Below, in pieces: positions 45,592-54,132 of a DNA stretch of 64,000 bases. The notes beneath the pieces were generated by a model. The model searched no databases. It was not told the origin of the DNA and saw nothing but the letters and a program-made list of their open reading frames with translations. Position 1 is the stretch's first letter. Every line of letters starts with the position of its first letter. The position numbers were made by a program, and so were the translations under genes. The stretch covers positions 62,001 through 126,000 of the forward strand of contig NZ_WSRZ01000012.1 in NCBI RefSeq assembly GCF_009828585.1, read 5' to 3'. Origin of the DNA: Shewanella litoralis. Lineage in GTDB: Bacteria; Pseudomonadota; Gammaproteobacteria; Enterobacterales; Shewanellaceae.

Positions 45592-48060
45592 CTACTTGTC
45601 AGCTGTTTCAGGGTAAAGGCTGTTCCACCATTGTGGCTCGTCTTTAAGTTTCATATCAAACCAGGCCATAGTGGTGTTCCACCAGTCAAAACGCGCCTGG
45701 CGAGTGTTGATGTGATGGTCTTGGTCATTAAACTCCACCAGCTCGACCTCTTTACCCAACAACTTAAGTGCGGTGTACATGTAATGGCTTTCGCCCACTG
45801 GCACGTTAGTATCAGCATTTCCATGGATTAATAATAACGGCGTAGTGATTTTATCAGCATGATAAAGCGGGCTTTGCTCGACATAAAGCTCAGGATTATT
45901 CCACGGAAAACTGCCGCGACTCGCCACACCAGAATACCCATAGCCCCACCAGCCATGTCCCCAGTACGATGACAGATTACTGATCCCTGCATGCGACATC
46001 GACGCGGCAAAAATATCAGTTTGCGTGGCCAAATACATGGTCATAAAGCCACCGTAAGATGCGCCCATATTACCCACGCGTGTTGCATCAACATAGCTGT
46101 GGGCACTTAAGAATGCTTTAGTGCCTTCAATAATGTCATCTGCGCTGTACTTGCCCCATGCATTAACATGGCGTCCGCTAAAGGCCTGGCCGTAACCGGT
46201 GGCGCCATTAGGTTGCAACACATACACCACATAGCCTTGAGCGGCCCACAAGTTAAATGGCCAGCGTCCAGTAAAGTGACGTCCAACCGGTGACGTGCCG
46301 CCATAGTAGTACACCAATGCAGGATACTTTTTGTTGGCATCAAAATCGGCAGGAAGATACACGCGACCATCTATGTTATGGCCATGTTTGTTGGTAAAAT
46401 CAAAGTCTTCGATTTTCCCTAGACGTGTATCGGCATAATTTTGCTTTTGGCTGTCAAATAACACTTGTTTACGGCTTGAATTAAGCGACATGCTGTAAGC
46501 TTTTTGCGGCGCAGTGGCCGAGGTGCCTGCAACCACTAAGGTCGGTGTCGATTGCTTGGTCGCAACACTAAAACCATCAACCATATCAACACCAGTGTCG
46601 ATAAGACTAAAACGGCTTTTACGCTTATCAAACAAATACAGCGGTGAGCGGTCGCCTTCGGTAACCGTGACCAACAAATCATCATTTTCAAGCTTGGTCA
46701 TACTGCCAATCGCGGGGTCAAAGTCTTTGCTTAATGCGCTAACATTGCCCTTTGCATCACGCCAATATAACTGACCGTCATAGTCATTGACTTCAATATT
46801 GGGATCTTGCATGCCAACGCCATTCATAAAGCGCGGACCGGCGGTAATGTACATGCCATCATCAGCATATAACGCACCACTGAAGCTGCGGTATTCACCA
46901 ATTATAGTTTCGCTTAAATCCGCTACCTTAAGTTCGATGAGCTGAGTGATACCATGAGCAGGTGCTTTGTAATCCACAGGTGAACGAGTCAACAATAAAG
47001 TGCCTTTATCGGCATTGCTGTCTAACAGCGAACTGGTGATTTTACTGTCGGTAAGTTGGCGAATAAACCCCGAGGCCACATCTAATTGATAAAGCTGACT
47101 GTTGTTACGCCAATAGCTCCAGCGATCTTCTAATGCTTGAAAACGCTTTGAAGTGGCTTTGTCATCGGCTTTAAACGGCTTTTCCCAACTAAACAGTAAA
47201 CTGTCGCCAAACCACTGCAAGCCAGACACATTTTCAAGCTCAGTGGCGGCGATATCGATAGTTAAATCAGCGACATTGAATAACTGAATTTGTTTATTCG
47301 CCACAAACGCGAGGTGTTTTGAATCATCAGACCATACCGCACTGCTCGGGCGGCTATCTTGCCAGCGATACAGCACGCTGTTGTCTGGCAATTTGCGCAG
47401 TTCTGTCACTTGAATAGGTTTATCGCCCTGGGCGGCTTGATACTCAATGGTTGATTGCAGTAGATATTTACCATTTGGCGATAGGGTTAAGTTGCTGATG
47501 ACCTTTGAGTCAAAAAGCTGCTCTGCCGATACGCGTTGTGATTTTTGCGCGCTAAAATCGAGCTCATCAACATCGCTTTTACCTTGCCAATCCAGGCTAA
47601 AAGACACGTCTTTTTGCAAGCCATCTGCAAGCAACATAAGTTGATAATCACCATTGGCGAGTTTAAGCTCGACCTTGTCGGCTGATTTTACTAGCTGACC
47701 GTTAAGATATACCTGTGGGTTTTCAAGGCCTTTAACGGTTAATGTACCTTGCGTAAAGCGCTGTGTAGAAACCGACAAACGGTAGGCTAACCAGCCCTCG
47801 CCTTCGGCTTTCGATGTACCGGCTTGCCAGGAAAGCGCTTGATTAAATACTTTTACCTTACTGGCTTTATGCTCTTGGCTGAGTTTGGACACCAAATTGG
47901 CACGCAAGGCATCCGCCTGAGCGCTTTTAGATAACGCCGTAGCAGAGGCTTGGGTTACAGGGCCAATTCGCTCAATATGCTTGGCGTCAATTTCGGCGCC
48001 TTGCGCCATGCCCGAAATGGCCATCGCTAAACTGGTTAACACCAGAGAAAAAACTTTCAT
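45592..48060 (-). CDS. S9-family (prolyl oligopeptidase-like) exported peptidase
   Basis: The 822-residue protein has a signal peptide (MKVFSLVLTSLAMAISGMAQ), a long beta-propeller region with WD-like repeats, and a C-terminal alpha/beta hydrolase. The catalytic Ser lies in MGASYGGFM, the Asp in LLIHGNADTNVPV and the His in EFNDQDHHI. Such dipeptidyl- or acylaminoacyl-peptidases degrade peptides, here in the periplasm or outside. Oxyanion element YYYGGTSP is also visible. It is monocistronic with its own terminator. The precise peptide preference cannot be told. Confidence 0.93.
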   Translation of the reverse strand: MKVFSLVLTSLAMAISGMAQGAEIDAKHIERIGPVTQASATALSKSAQADALRANLVSKLSQEHKASKVKVFNQALSWQAGTSKAEGEGWLAYRLSVSTQRFTQGTLTVKGLENPQVYLNGQLVKSADKVELKLANGDYQLMLLADGLQKDVSFSLDWQGKSDVDELDFSAQKSQRVSAEQLFDSKVISNLTLSPNGKYLLQSTIEYQAAQGDKPIQVTELRKLPDNSVLYRWQDSRPSSAVWSDDSKHLAFVANKQIQLFNVADLTIDIAATELENVSGLQWFGDSLLFSWEKPFKADDKATSKRFQALEDRWSYWRNNSQLYQLDVASGFIRQLTDSKITSSLLDSNADKGTLLLTRSPVDYKAPAHGITQLIELKVADLSETIIGEYRSFSGALYADDGMYITAGPRFMNGVGMQDPNIEVNDYDGQLYWRDAKGNVSALSKDFDPAIGSMTKLENDDLLVTVTEGDRSPLYLFDKRKSRFSLIDTGVDMVDGFSVATKQSTPTLVVAGTSATAPQKAYSMSLNSSRKQVLFDSQKQNYADTRLGKIEDFDFTNKHGHNIDGRVYLPADFDANKKYPALVYYYGGTSPVGRHFTGRWPFNLWAAQGYVVYVLQPNGATGYGQAFSGRHVNAWGKYSADDIIEGTKAFLSAHSYVDATRVGNMGASYGGFMTMYLATQTDIFAASMSHAGISNLSSYWGHGWWGYGYSGVASRGSFPWNNPELYVEQSPLYHADKITTPLLLIHGNADTNVPVGESHYMYTALKLLGKEVELVEFNDQDHHINTRQARFDWWNTTMAWFDMKLKDEPQWWNSLYPETADK

Positions 48061-48116
48061 TACACGTCCTTATTATTGTTATTTGTATTAACCTTGCGAT
48101 ACATCACTCTCAGTAC

Positions 48117-48803
48117 CTATTTTCTATAATCACTGAGAAAAACAATATTCGACAGATCATCAACGGCATTGTTAACGCCAATGTCTTGCAGCCAAACATC
48201 CATAAAGGCCTTATTTGGAAAAAAGTGCTTGCCTCGCCCTTTAGCATTGCGAGGGATTTGTCCAACAAAAGCACTAAATGCAGTCCAATCATATGGTTCT
48301 AACAGCATGCCCTCTTCAAAGCACTGCCGTTCTAGGTGCCAAGCAACATCATTTAAATGCCCTTGAACACTGCGATCCCCTCTGGCATGAAACGCACAAG
48401 TATTATATTTATTGTCATATTGCTCTAAAGCCAGTTCAACCTCTACAGAGTCAATCCCTGCCAACTCAGCTAAAAACTCAACATTACTCTTTAACATTTG
48501 CTCAAACGTATTAAGAAAATTGATTTCATCACCCTTTTTTGTCGCCAAGAACGTTATGCAATAACGGCTAACATAATCCATCACTAATAAATATTTTTTG
48601 CGTTTAACGGTGACACAGTGCACCACCCAATGCCATTGAGTACCATCGTGTTCATGTGGTTCAACATCTGCGGGGAAAACAGGCATTTCCACTGACTCGG
48701 CAATGGTTTTATGCGGTGCGGCTTCTAAGCAAGACAACACTTCGCCTTTACGAGTGACACTAAAAAACTCCGCCGCCGCTTTAGTACAGTTAAACACTAA
48801 CAT
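48117..48803 (-). CDS. DUF6933-like protein
   Basis: I start at ATG 48803 (MLVFNCTKAAAEFF), the usual first residues of this family, with GGAAT upstream. The ~228-residue protein contains HWVVHCVTVKRKKYLLVMDY, then VSRYCITFLATKKGDEINFL, the conserved part of DUF6933, and a longer C-terminal region. It looks intact and soluble. Function unknown. It lies alone between the peptidase and a MITE-like element. Confidence 0.75.
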   Translation of the reverse strand: MLVFNCTKAAAEFFSVTRKGEVLSCLEAAPHKTIAESVEMPVFPADVEPHEHDGTQWHWVVHCVTVKRKKYLLVMDYVSRYCITFLATKKGDEINFLNTFEQMLKSNVEFLAELAGIDSVEVELALEQYDNKYNTCAFHARGDRSVQGHLNDVAWHLERQCFEEGMLLEPYDWTAFSAFVGQIPRNAKGRGKHFFPNKAFMDVWLQDIGVNNAVDDLSNIVFLSDYRK

Positions 48804-48901
48804 TGGTATTCCATTGGGTAGAAACAAAAATTGAGCTGATTATATCAACAACAGGATAATAACGACCACAACACAAGGTTAATTAATGCCAAATATCATG
48901 C

Positions 48902-49183
48902 TTAGGGCCTGTTGATCTTTCAAGGTTGTTTTTGCAGCGAATTGTTGGCCATTACTCACATATACAACTGCGCGGCAGAGACTTCGAGATGTAGTTATTC
49001 TACATAACAAGTCGATAACGCAGTAAAAATAACCAACAAACGCTGCCCGAAGGGTTCGGCTAAAAACGTTTTACTCTTTGTTGAATGAATTTTGCTTAGA
49101 TGACTAGGCATCAATCCATTCGCCTCGATTAAAACGTTTTTAACTCGAACAAAATTTAACCAACAAAGATCAGCAGGCCCTAA
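48902..49183. mobile_element. MITE-like element with 19-bp terminal inverted repeats (element B)
   Basis: TTAGGGCCTGTTGATCTTT (48902-48920) is complementary at 18 of 19 positions to the sequence at 49165-49183. The 282-base span has no convincing gene but contains a second internal inverted pair around TAAAAACGTTTTA. A similar phrase AACGCAGTAAAA occurs near 49018. It sits in a 513-base intergenic stretch (48804-49316), so probably a non-autonomous transposed repeat. Confidence 0.75.
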
Positions 49184-49316
49184 TTTGTAAGCGCTTATTA
49201 TCAGTAGTATTACTCGTGAGCGCACTGCCCTTTGCCATCGTATGTTAATGGTTATCTCGCAAAATACGGTATCCACTGCTAAGTTAACGAGGGACTCATT
49301 CAATTAAAGGATTAAT

Positions 49317-50723
49317 ATGCAGATTATTCACCATGGCGCAGTTAATGGGGTAACTGGCTCGTGTCATCAGCTCGATATCAACCCACAACTTCCAAGCAGT
49401 TATCTTATTGATTGCGGCTTATTTCAAGGAGCGGAAACTGCTGGTAAAAACTCTGCAGAGCAACTGCAAATAGACTTTAACATCGACAACATCAAAGCGT
49501 TAATCGTCACCCATTGTCATATCGATCATGTTGGCCGGATCCCCTACCTACTCGCAGCCGGTTTTAACCAACCTATTTACGCCACTACCGCAACGGCGTC
49601 GTTATTGCCTTTAGTGATTGAAGATGCCTTAAAAGTGGGCGTGACTCGCGACCAAAAGCTGATCCAGGCCTGTTTAAACCAGCTGAATAAACTCATTGTG
49701 CCGGTAGACTATAACCAGTGGGTTTCATTGCCGATAAACCTCAACAATGCGACTCAACCTGTTAAGCAAATTAAGCTAAAGTTTAAACCTGCGGGGCATA
49801 TTTTAGGCTCGGCCTATGTTGAGCTTGACCTTAAAGGACCAAGCTACCAGCATAGAGTGGTATTTTCAGGTGACTTAGGCGCAACCTACGCTCCATTGCT
49901 GGCGAGTCCAAAAAGTCCGTACAGAGCAGATACCTTAGTGATTGAGTCAACCTACGGCGATAAAAACCATCAGGGCCGTAAAGATCGCAGCAAACAACTC
50001 AAAGGAATTATTGAAAAAGCAGTTAACGATAATGGCGTCGTGCTCATTCCAGCCTTTAGCATTGGCCGTACACAGGAGTTGTTATACGAGTTTGAGCACA
50101 TTATTTTTCGTAATCAGCACAATCCTATGTGGCAAAATATCGACATTATTGTCGACTCCCCTATGGCGGCCAACTTTACTCAACAGTACCGTGCATTTAA
50201 AGATTTGTGGGACAAAGAGGCCAAGCGAAAACTGTCACAAGGCCGTCATCCACTCGATTTTGCACAACTCACCACCATCGACAGCCATCAAGATCACTTA
50301 GCGGTGATCAACTATTTAGATTCGGTCAATAAACCCGCCATCATCATTGCCGCATCGGGCATGTGCACCGGTGGCAGAATTAGCAATTATCTTAGTCGCT
50401 TCTTACCCAAGGCCACTACCGACGTATTATTTGTCGGCTATCAAGCCCAAGGCACCACTGGCCGAAACATCCAACAATATGGCCCACAAGGCGGTTATGT
50501 GTATATTGATGAACAGAAAATAGACATTAAAGCCGTTATCCATACCATTAGCGGTTACTCTGCCCACGCCGACCAACACAACCTCATCAACTTTGTTAAA
50601 CGCATGCATCACAAACCTAAGCACATTCGTATCGTTCATGGCGATGATGAAGCTAAACAAGCGTTAGCCGACGCGTATCAAACCTTATTACCCACAGCAG
50701 AGATTGAAATTGGTAAAGAATAA
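49317..50723 (+). CDS. MBL-fold beta-CASP RNase (RMMBL domain)
   Basis: The 468-residue protein starts MQIIHHGAVNGVTGSCHQL and contains the zinc site THCHIDHVGRIP, FSGDLGATYAPLL and ESTYGDKNH. The beta-CASP domain (RSKQLKGIIEKAV, VLIPAFSIGRTQELLY, DSPMA, ASGMCTGGRI) is followed by the C-terminal YSAHADQHNLINFV and IVHGDDEAKQAL. This is the CPSF-73/YsiA-like family of cytoplasmic RNA-processing nucleases. Intact length. A single gene, convergent with the TonB receptor. Confidence 0.93.
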   Translation: MQIIHHGAVNGVTGSCHQLDINPQLPSSYLIDCGLFQGAETAGKNSAEQLQIDFNIDNIKALIVTHCHIDHVGRIPYLLAAGFNQPIYATTATASLLPLVIEDALKVGVTRDQKLIQACLNQLNKLIVPVDYNQWVSLPINLNNATQPVKQIKLKFKPAGHILGSAYVELDLKGPSYQHRVVFSGDLGATYAPLLASPKSPYRADTLVIESTYGDKNHQGRKDRSKQLKGIIEKAVNDNGVVLIPAFSIGRTQELLYEFEHIIFRNQHNPMWQNIDIIVDSPMAANFTQQYRAFKDLWDKEAKRKLSQGRHPLDFAQLTTIDSHQDHLAVINYLDSVNKPAIIIAASGMCTGGRISNYLSRFLPKATTDVLFVGYQAQGTTGRNIQQYGPQGGYVYIDEQKIDIKAVIHTISGYSAHADQHNLINFVKRMHHKPKHIRIVHGDDEAKQALADAYQTLLPTAEIEIGKE

Positions 50724-50773
50724 TTACGCAAAACGACAATCAAAAACAGCTTAAGGTTAAGTTATATGGAATA

Positions 50774-52840
50774 TTAATGACCAAATTTAATTCTAACGCC
50801 GGCGTTAGCAATAAACCCATCGTTACGCGACCAAATATCAGTGGTCCATTGGCCGCTAGGCGCGCGACTCGGCAGTAACATTGGGTGCTCGTCGGTTTGT
50901 TTCACATCGAGTAGGTTTTCTAAATTAATAAACCAACTGACACTGCCCACCGTAATTTCACCCATTAAGCCTAAATGCCAATAGGGATTAGTTTCATCAA
51001 TATACGGATTATCATTCACGCGCTGCGTGCCAGTGTAATAGGCCTCAAAACCGGCTCTAAAGTTGCCATGCTGCTCCCACATTGCCACAAAACCGCCAGA
51101 GTGTTCTGGGGTTAAGGCCATATCTCGTCGCCCTGCTCCTTCAGGTGACTCCTCGGTTGCATCTAAGTATAAATAGCTTGCCGTGAGTTTGATGTCGCCC
51201 AGATAGTAACGCAGCAACACTTCAGAGCCGCGAATTTGACTTTCGCCCGATGCATTCACTAATCTCACCGCATCTAGTGCGCCGTTGTTGGTAGAAAAAG
51301 ACTCTAGCGTGGTGACGTTATCGACATTCGAGCCAAACAAGGTCAAACTGGTTTCGACATCGTCAAAGCGATAAGTAAAATCAAGCGACGCTGTTTTAGC
51401 ACGCTCTTCTTTTAAGTCTTCAATTGGCGTTAAACGAGATAACCCAGCCGCTTCAATCTCTTCAACAAACGGTGTCGGAGCAAAGTATCCCTGCCCGTAA
51501 GAACCTCTAATGGTTAACTCATTTGGGCGATAAAGCACCGACACTCTTGGGCTAAATTGGCTGCCATATTCACTATGGTCATCAATACGGGCACTGTAAG
51601 AAGTGGTGATTTGATCGGTTAACTCATAATCAAGCTGGGCAAATGCACCCGGTACGTCATATGAATAATCAAATTCAGGAAAGGTATCTGAAGCAAAGAC
51701 TTCAGATTGATACGCTAAACCCACCACCCAATCACCGTTGTCGGTGTAACCTGCAATGCTATTTTCAAATAAATAACTCTCATGCGTATCTTCTTCAATA
51801 TCAGTACCGTAAACATGCTCATGATCTTGCACCATCGCCGAACCGCGAGTGGTCATGGTTAAGGTGTCTAATAACGGCATGGTAAACACCAGCCCGCCAT
51901 CAAGTCTTTCTGAGTCTTGTGATTGCTCAAACGTTGTACCATCAGCAACCGTATTATCACCGAGAGTCCCGCCTGTGCGATCTTCGGTCATAAAGCCACT
52001 GGTCACATACAATGTTTGTCCAGCTTCGCCTTCCCAAAATAATCGAGGACGCACGGTATAGCGCTCATAGCCCGCCAGATCGATCCAGCCGTCGCCATCG
52101 ATATCTTGCTCATCTTGATAATGCGCCCCAGCCGTCACCGACCCTTTTAGGTTCTCGCCAAGTGGTGACTCAACATAGGTGGTGACATCCTGACCATTAC
52201 GCGTGGTTCCATTAACCAACACTTCACCACTGAGTTCATCGCCAGGCGTGCGAGAAACAAGGTTAATCACCCCACCTAGAGCAGAACCACCATAAAGCGA
52301 TGATGCCGAGCCTTTAATAATTTCAACACGGCTTAAATCGGTTGGCGGTACTTGCAACAAACCAATCGATGCCGCCTGATTACCATACAGCGGTAAACCA
52401 TCAGCCAGTAATTGGGTATAGCGGCCATACAAACCTTGTAAGCGAATATTGGCACTGCCGAGCGCTGGCGAGGTGGTTTGTAATCTCACTCCGCCAGTTT
52501 CAGCCACCAGCATAGAAATATTACCCGGTCTCATTGCCGCTTTTTCTTCAATTTCTTCGCGGTTAATCACCTCGACACGAATAGGCTGTTCATCGGCAAT
52601 TCGCCCTGAACGAGTGGCTTGTATCACAATGGTTTCCATTGTTTCTTCATGTTCATGCTCGTCATCATGCTCATCTTTATGCCCCTCATCATGATGTTCT
52701 GCATCCGCACGAGGCTTATCATGAGAGGCTGAGGCGTGTTGCTCAACCGTATTAACCGAATGGCTCTCATCACTTGCGTGACTCATCCCCACAACACTTA
52801 GCGACAACACTAACGATGCCGTAGCACAATAGCTAAACAT
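50774..52840 (-). CDS. TonB-dependent receptor with His-rich N-terminus (metal uptake type)
   Basis: Signal peptide, then a His/Asp/Glu-rich stretch (HHDEGHKDEHDDEHEHEE, residues ~49-66), a TonB-box-like METIVIQATRS, plug domain (IRVEVINREEIEEKAAMRPG, LADGLPLYGNQAAS, VEIIKGSASSLYGGSALGGV) and a 22-strand barrel ending in NAGVRIKFGH. It would import a metal or metal chelate with TonB energy. ZnuD-type zinc receptors share the His-rich feature. It is divergent from a MerR gene and has a MerR-type promoter. The metal is not proven. Confidence 0.92.
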   Translation of the reverse strand: MFSYCATASLVLSLSVVGMSHASDESHSVNTVEQHASASHDKPRADAEHHDEGHKDEHDDEHEHEETMETIVIQATRSGRIADEQPIRVEVINREEIEEKAAMRPGNISMLVAETGGVRLQTTSPALGSANIRLQGLYGRYTQLLADGLPLYGNQAASIGLLQVPPTDLSRVEIIKGSASSLYGGSALGGVINLVSRTPGDELSGEVLVNGTTRNGQDVTTYVESPLGENLKGSVTAGAHYQDEQDIDGDGWIDLAGYERYTVRPRLFWEGEAGQTLYVTSGFMTEDRTGGTLGDNTVADGTTFEQSQDSERLDGGLVFTMPLLDTLTMTTRGSAMVQDHEHVYGTDIEEDTHESYLFENSIAGYTDNGDWVVGLAYQSEVFASDTFPEFDYSYDVPGAFAQLDYELTDQITTSYSARIDDHSEYGSQFSPRVSVLYRPNELTIRGSYGQGYFAPTPFVEEIEAAGLSRLTPIEDLKEERAKTASLDFTYRFDDVETSLTLFGSNVDNVTTLESFSTNNGALDAVRLVNASGESQIRGSEVLLRYYLGDIKLTASYLYLDATEESPEGAGRRDMALTPEHSGGFVAMWEQHGNFRAGFEAYYTGTQRVNDNPYIDETNPYWHLGLMGEITVGSVSWFINLENLLDVKQTDEHPMLLPSRAPSGQWTTDIWSRNDGFIANAGVRIKFGH

Positions 52841-52884
52841 ACAACTTCCTTATAACAACACATGATCTAAAAATGATATGATTG

Positions 52885-52915
52885 AGCTTAAAGGTTACAG
52901 TTACTGGAAGGTCAA
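52885..52915 (-). promoter_or_regulatory. MerR-type promoter with 19-bp spacer for the TonB receptor
   Basis: On the minus strand TTGACC (52915-52910) and TAAGCT (52890-52885) are exactly 19 bases apart, the lengthened spacer typical of promoters activated by MerR-family proteins. The spacer contains an imperfect dyad centred on CAGTTACTG, resembling CueR/ZntR operators. Confidence 0.7.
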
Positions 52916-52916
52916 G

Positions 52917-53306
52917 TTGAAAATAAGTGAATTGGCATCGATTGCACAAGTATCGGTTAAAACCATCCGTTATTACGAGCAGATTGGATTATTATCCGCC
53001 CCTAATCGCAGCGATAATGGTTATCGGTTTTATCAACAAAAAGACATTGAAACATTAACGTTTATTAGACGATGTCGAGAATTGAATATTGCATTAGATG
53101 ACATCAAACGCCTTGTCGATACCCAACAAGATCCAAAGTCTTCATGCTCACTCGTTGATAACATCATTGCCAGCAGCTCGAGCGTATTCAACAAACTCAG
53201 CGAGAGCTGGCATTACTAGAACAATCACTCGCTGCGCTAGCCTCTTGCTGTCAAAGCCATCAGATAAAAGATTGCAGTATTTTACACACACTTAAATCGT
53301 CATAGG
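52917..53306 (+). pseudogene. MerR-family metal regulator interrupted by a frameshift
   Basis: The first part, from TTG 52917 with GGAAGG upstream, reads KISELASIAQVSVKTIRYYE, then QIGLLSAPNRSDNGYRF and a HTH/linker typical of ZntR/CadR. A frameshift near 53170 sends it to an early stop. Adding one base after GCC restores QLERIQQTQRELALLEQSLA and the metal-binding tail ASCCQSHQIKDCSIL, ending at 53306. Cys in SSC and the CC...DC tail match Zn/Cd sensors. As read, the protein keeps DNA binding but loses its metal site. A sequencing error must be excluded. Confidence 0.85.
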
Positions 53307-53478
53307 TTCAATGCACTTATCATTAAATAAAAGATGGCTGCGCTTTACTGCATGCCCCTAAACGACTATGATCCGGCTCAATTAACTCGTTGCGTATACT
53401 GTACTGTTAACGCTCCCATATTCAGGGCGTTAAACCATGATAACAACACTCAATTTAAACGCTATTTAGGACTGTCTG

Positions 53479-53487
53479 CCCCCCCCC
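53479..53487 (+). repeat. run of nine C residues upstream of the DUF2375 gene
   Basis: Nine consecutive C lie 21 bases before ATG 53509, in an otherwise AT-rich leader. Such runs mutate by slippage. Confidence 0.9.
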
Positions 53488-53508
53488 AGACACTGTATGG
53501 ATACCATT

Positions 53509-53730
53509 ATGACAACACAAACAATCACAGTACTTTACTACCCAGCAGAACTTGCCATTAAGCCTTTAGCCGAAGTGTTATACGATCTTGAAGTTGGCGT
53601 GAACGGCCGAGTGATTATTCCTATGGAATACAAAGAAGATAAAATCATCGTTGCGGTATTTAAAGGTGAAGTAGAACTGCTGAACGCATTGGGCGATCGA
53701 GTTGCATCTGAGTTTACTGACGTTGCCTAG
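53509..53730 (+). CDS. DUF2375 family small protein
   Basis: The 73-residue protein (MTTQTITVLYYPAELAIKP...) matches DUF2375, a short cytoplasmic protein of Vibrio and Shewanella with no known function. The start at 53509 is preferred over an in-frame ATG at 53497, as the family starts with MTT. Length is normal and the sequence is intact. Confidence 0.82.
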   Translation: MTTQTITVLYYPAELAIKPLAEVLYDLEVGVNGRVIIPMEYKEDKIIVAVFKGEVELLNALGDRVASEFTDVA

Positions 53731-54132
53731 AGGCAATATCACATATGACTTGCAACGACTAAACCAGCAGAAAATCAACGTTACACGTTTGGCATGAATA
53801 CAATCACTTTTATCAGGTTTAAAGACATATTTACATAAAGGTGCTTTAAAGATTTACCAGGACCAATGTTACCTGGCAGTTCATGAACAGGAGTAAACAC
53901 TGGCTGTTTATACTGAGCAAATGCGATATCGACAATAAGTAACTTTGCACTTAGCTCTTTCATAAAAGCCCTATGATAATCCTTTAGCAAAGTTCAGATT
54001 AATATCACAGCCCTCATAAAACGCAGCCTAAGCACTACCTAAACACTGCACAATACTCTGTACCAGACTCGGCTATACACTTCCCTCGCCCAGAGCTTAA
54101 TTCCCCCCAGCAGCAGTGAATTAGGTGACAAG
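53731..54132. other. intergenic stretch with one doubtful small gene
   Basis: Apart from the doubtful frame at 53781-53963, nothing recognisable is seen between the DUF2375 gene and the EAL gene. Confidence 0.4.
53781..53963 (-). CDS. doubtful small open reading frame
   Basis: ATG 53963 (MKELSAKLLIVDIAFAQYKQ) has AGGGCT close upstream and gives 60 residues. No family is recognised and there is no strong support beyond the ribosome site; it may be noncoding. Confidence 0.25.
   Translation of the reverse strand: MKELSAKLLIVDIAFAQYKQPVFTPVHELPGNIGPGKSLKHLYVNMSLNLIKVIVFMPNV

Noticed and set aside
53334-53561. 75-residue frame across the C9 tract
   Set aside because: It overlaps the DUF2375 start and looks like no known protein; it depends on the tract length.
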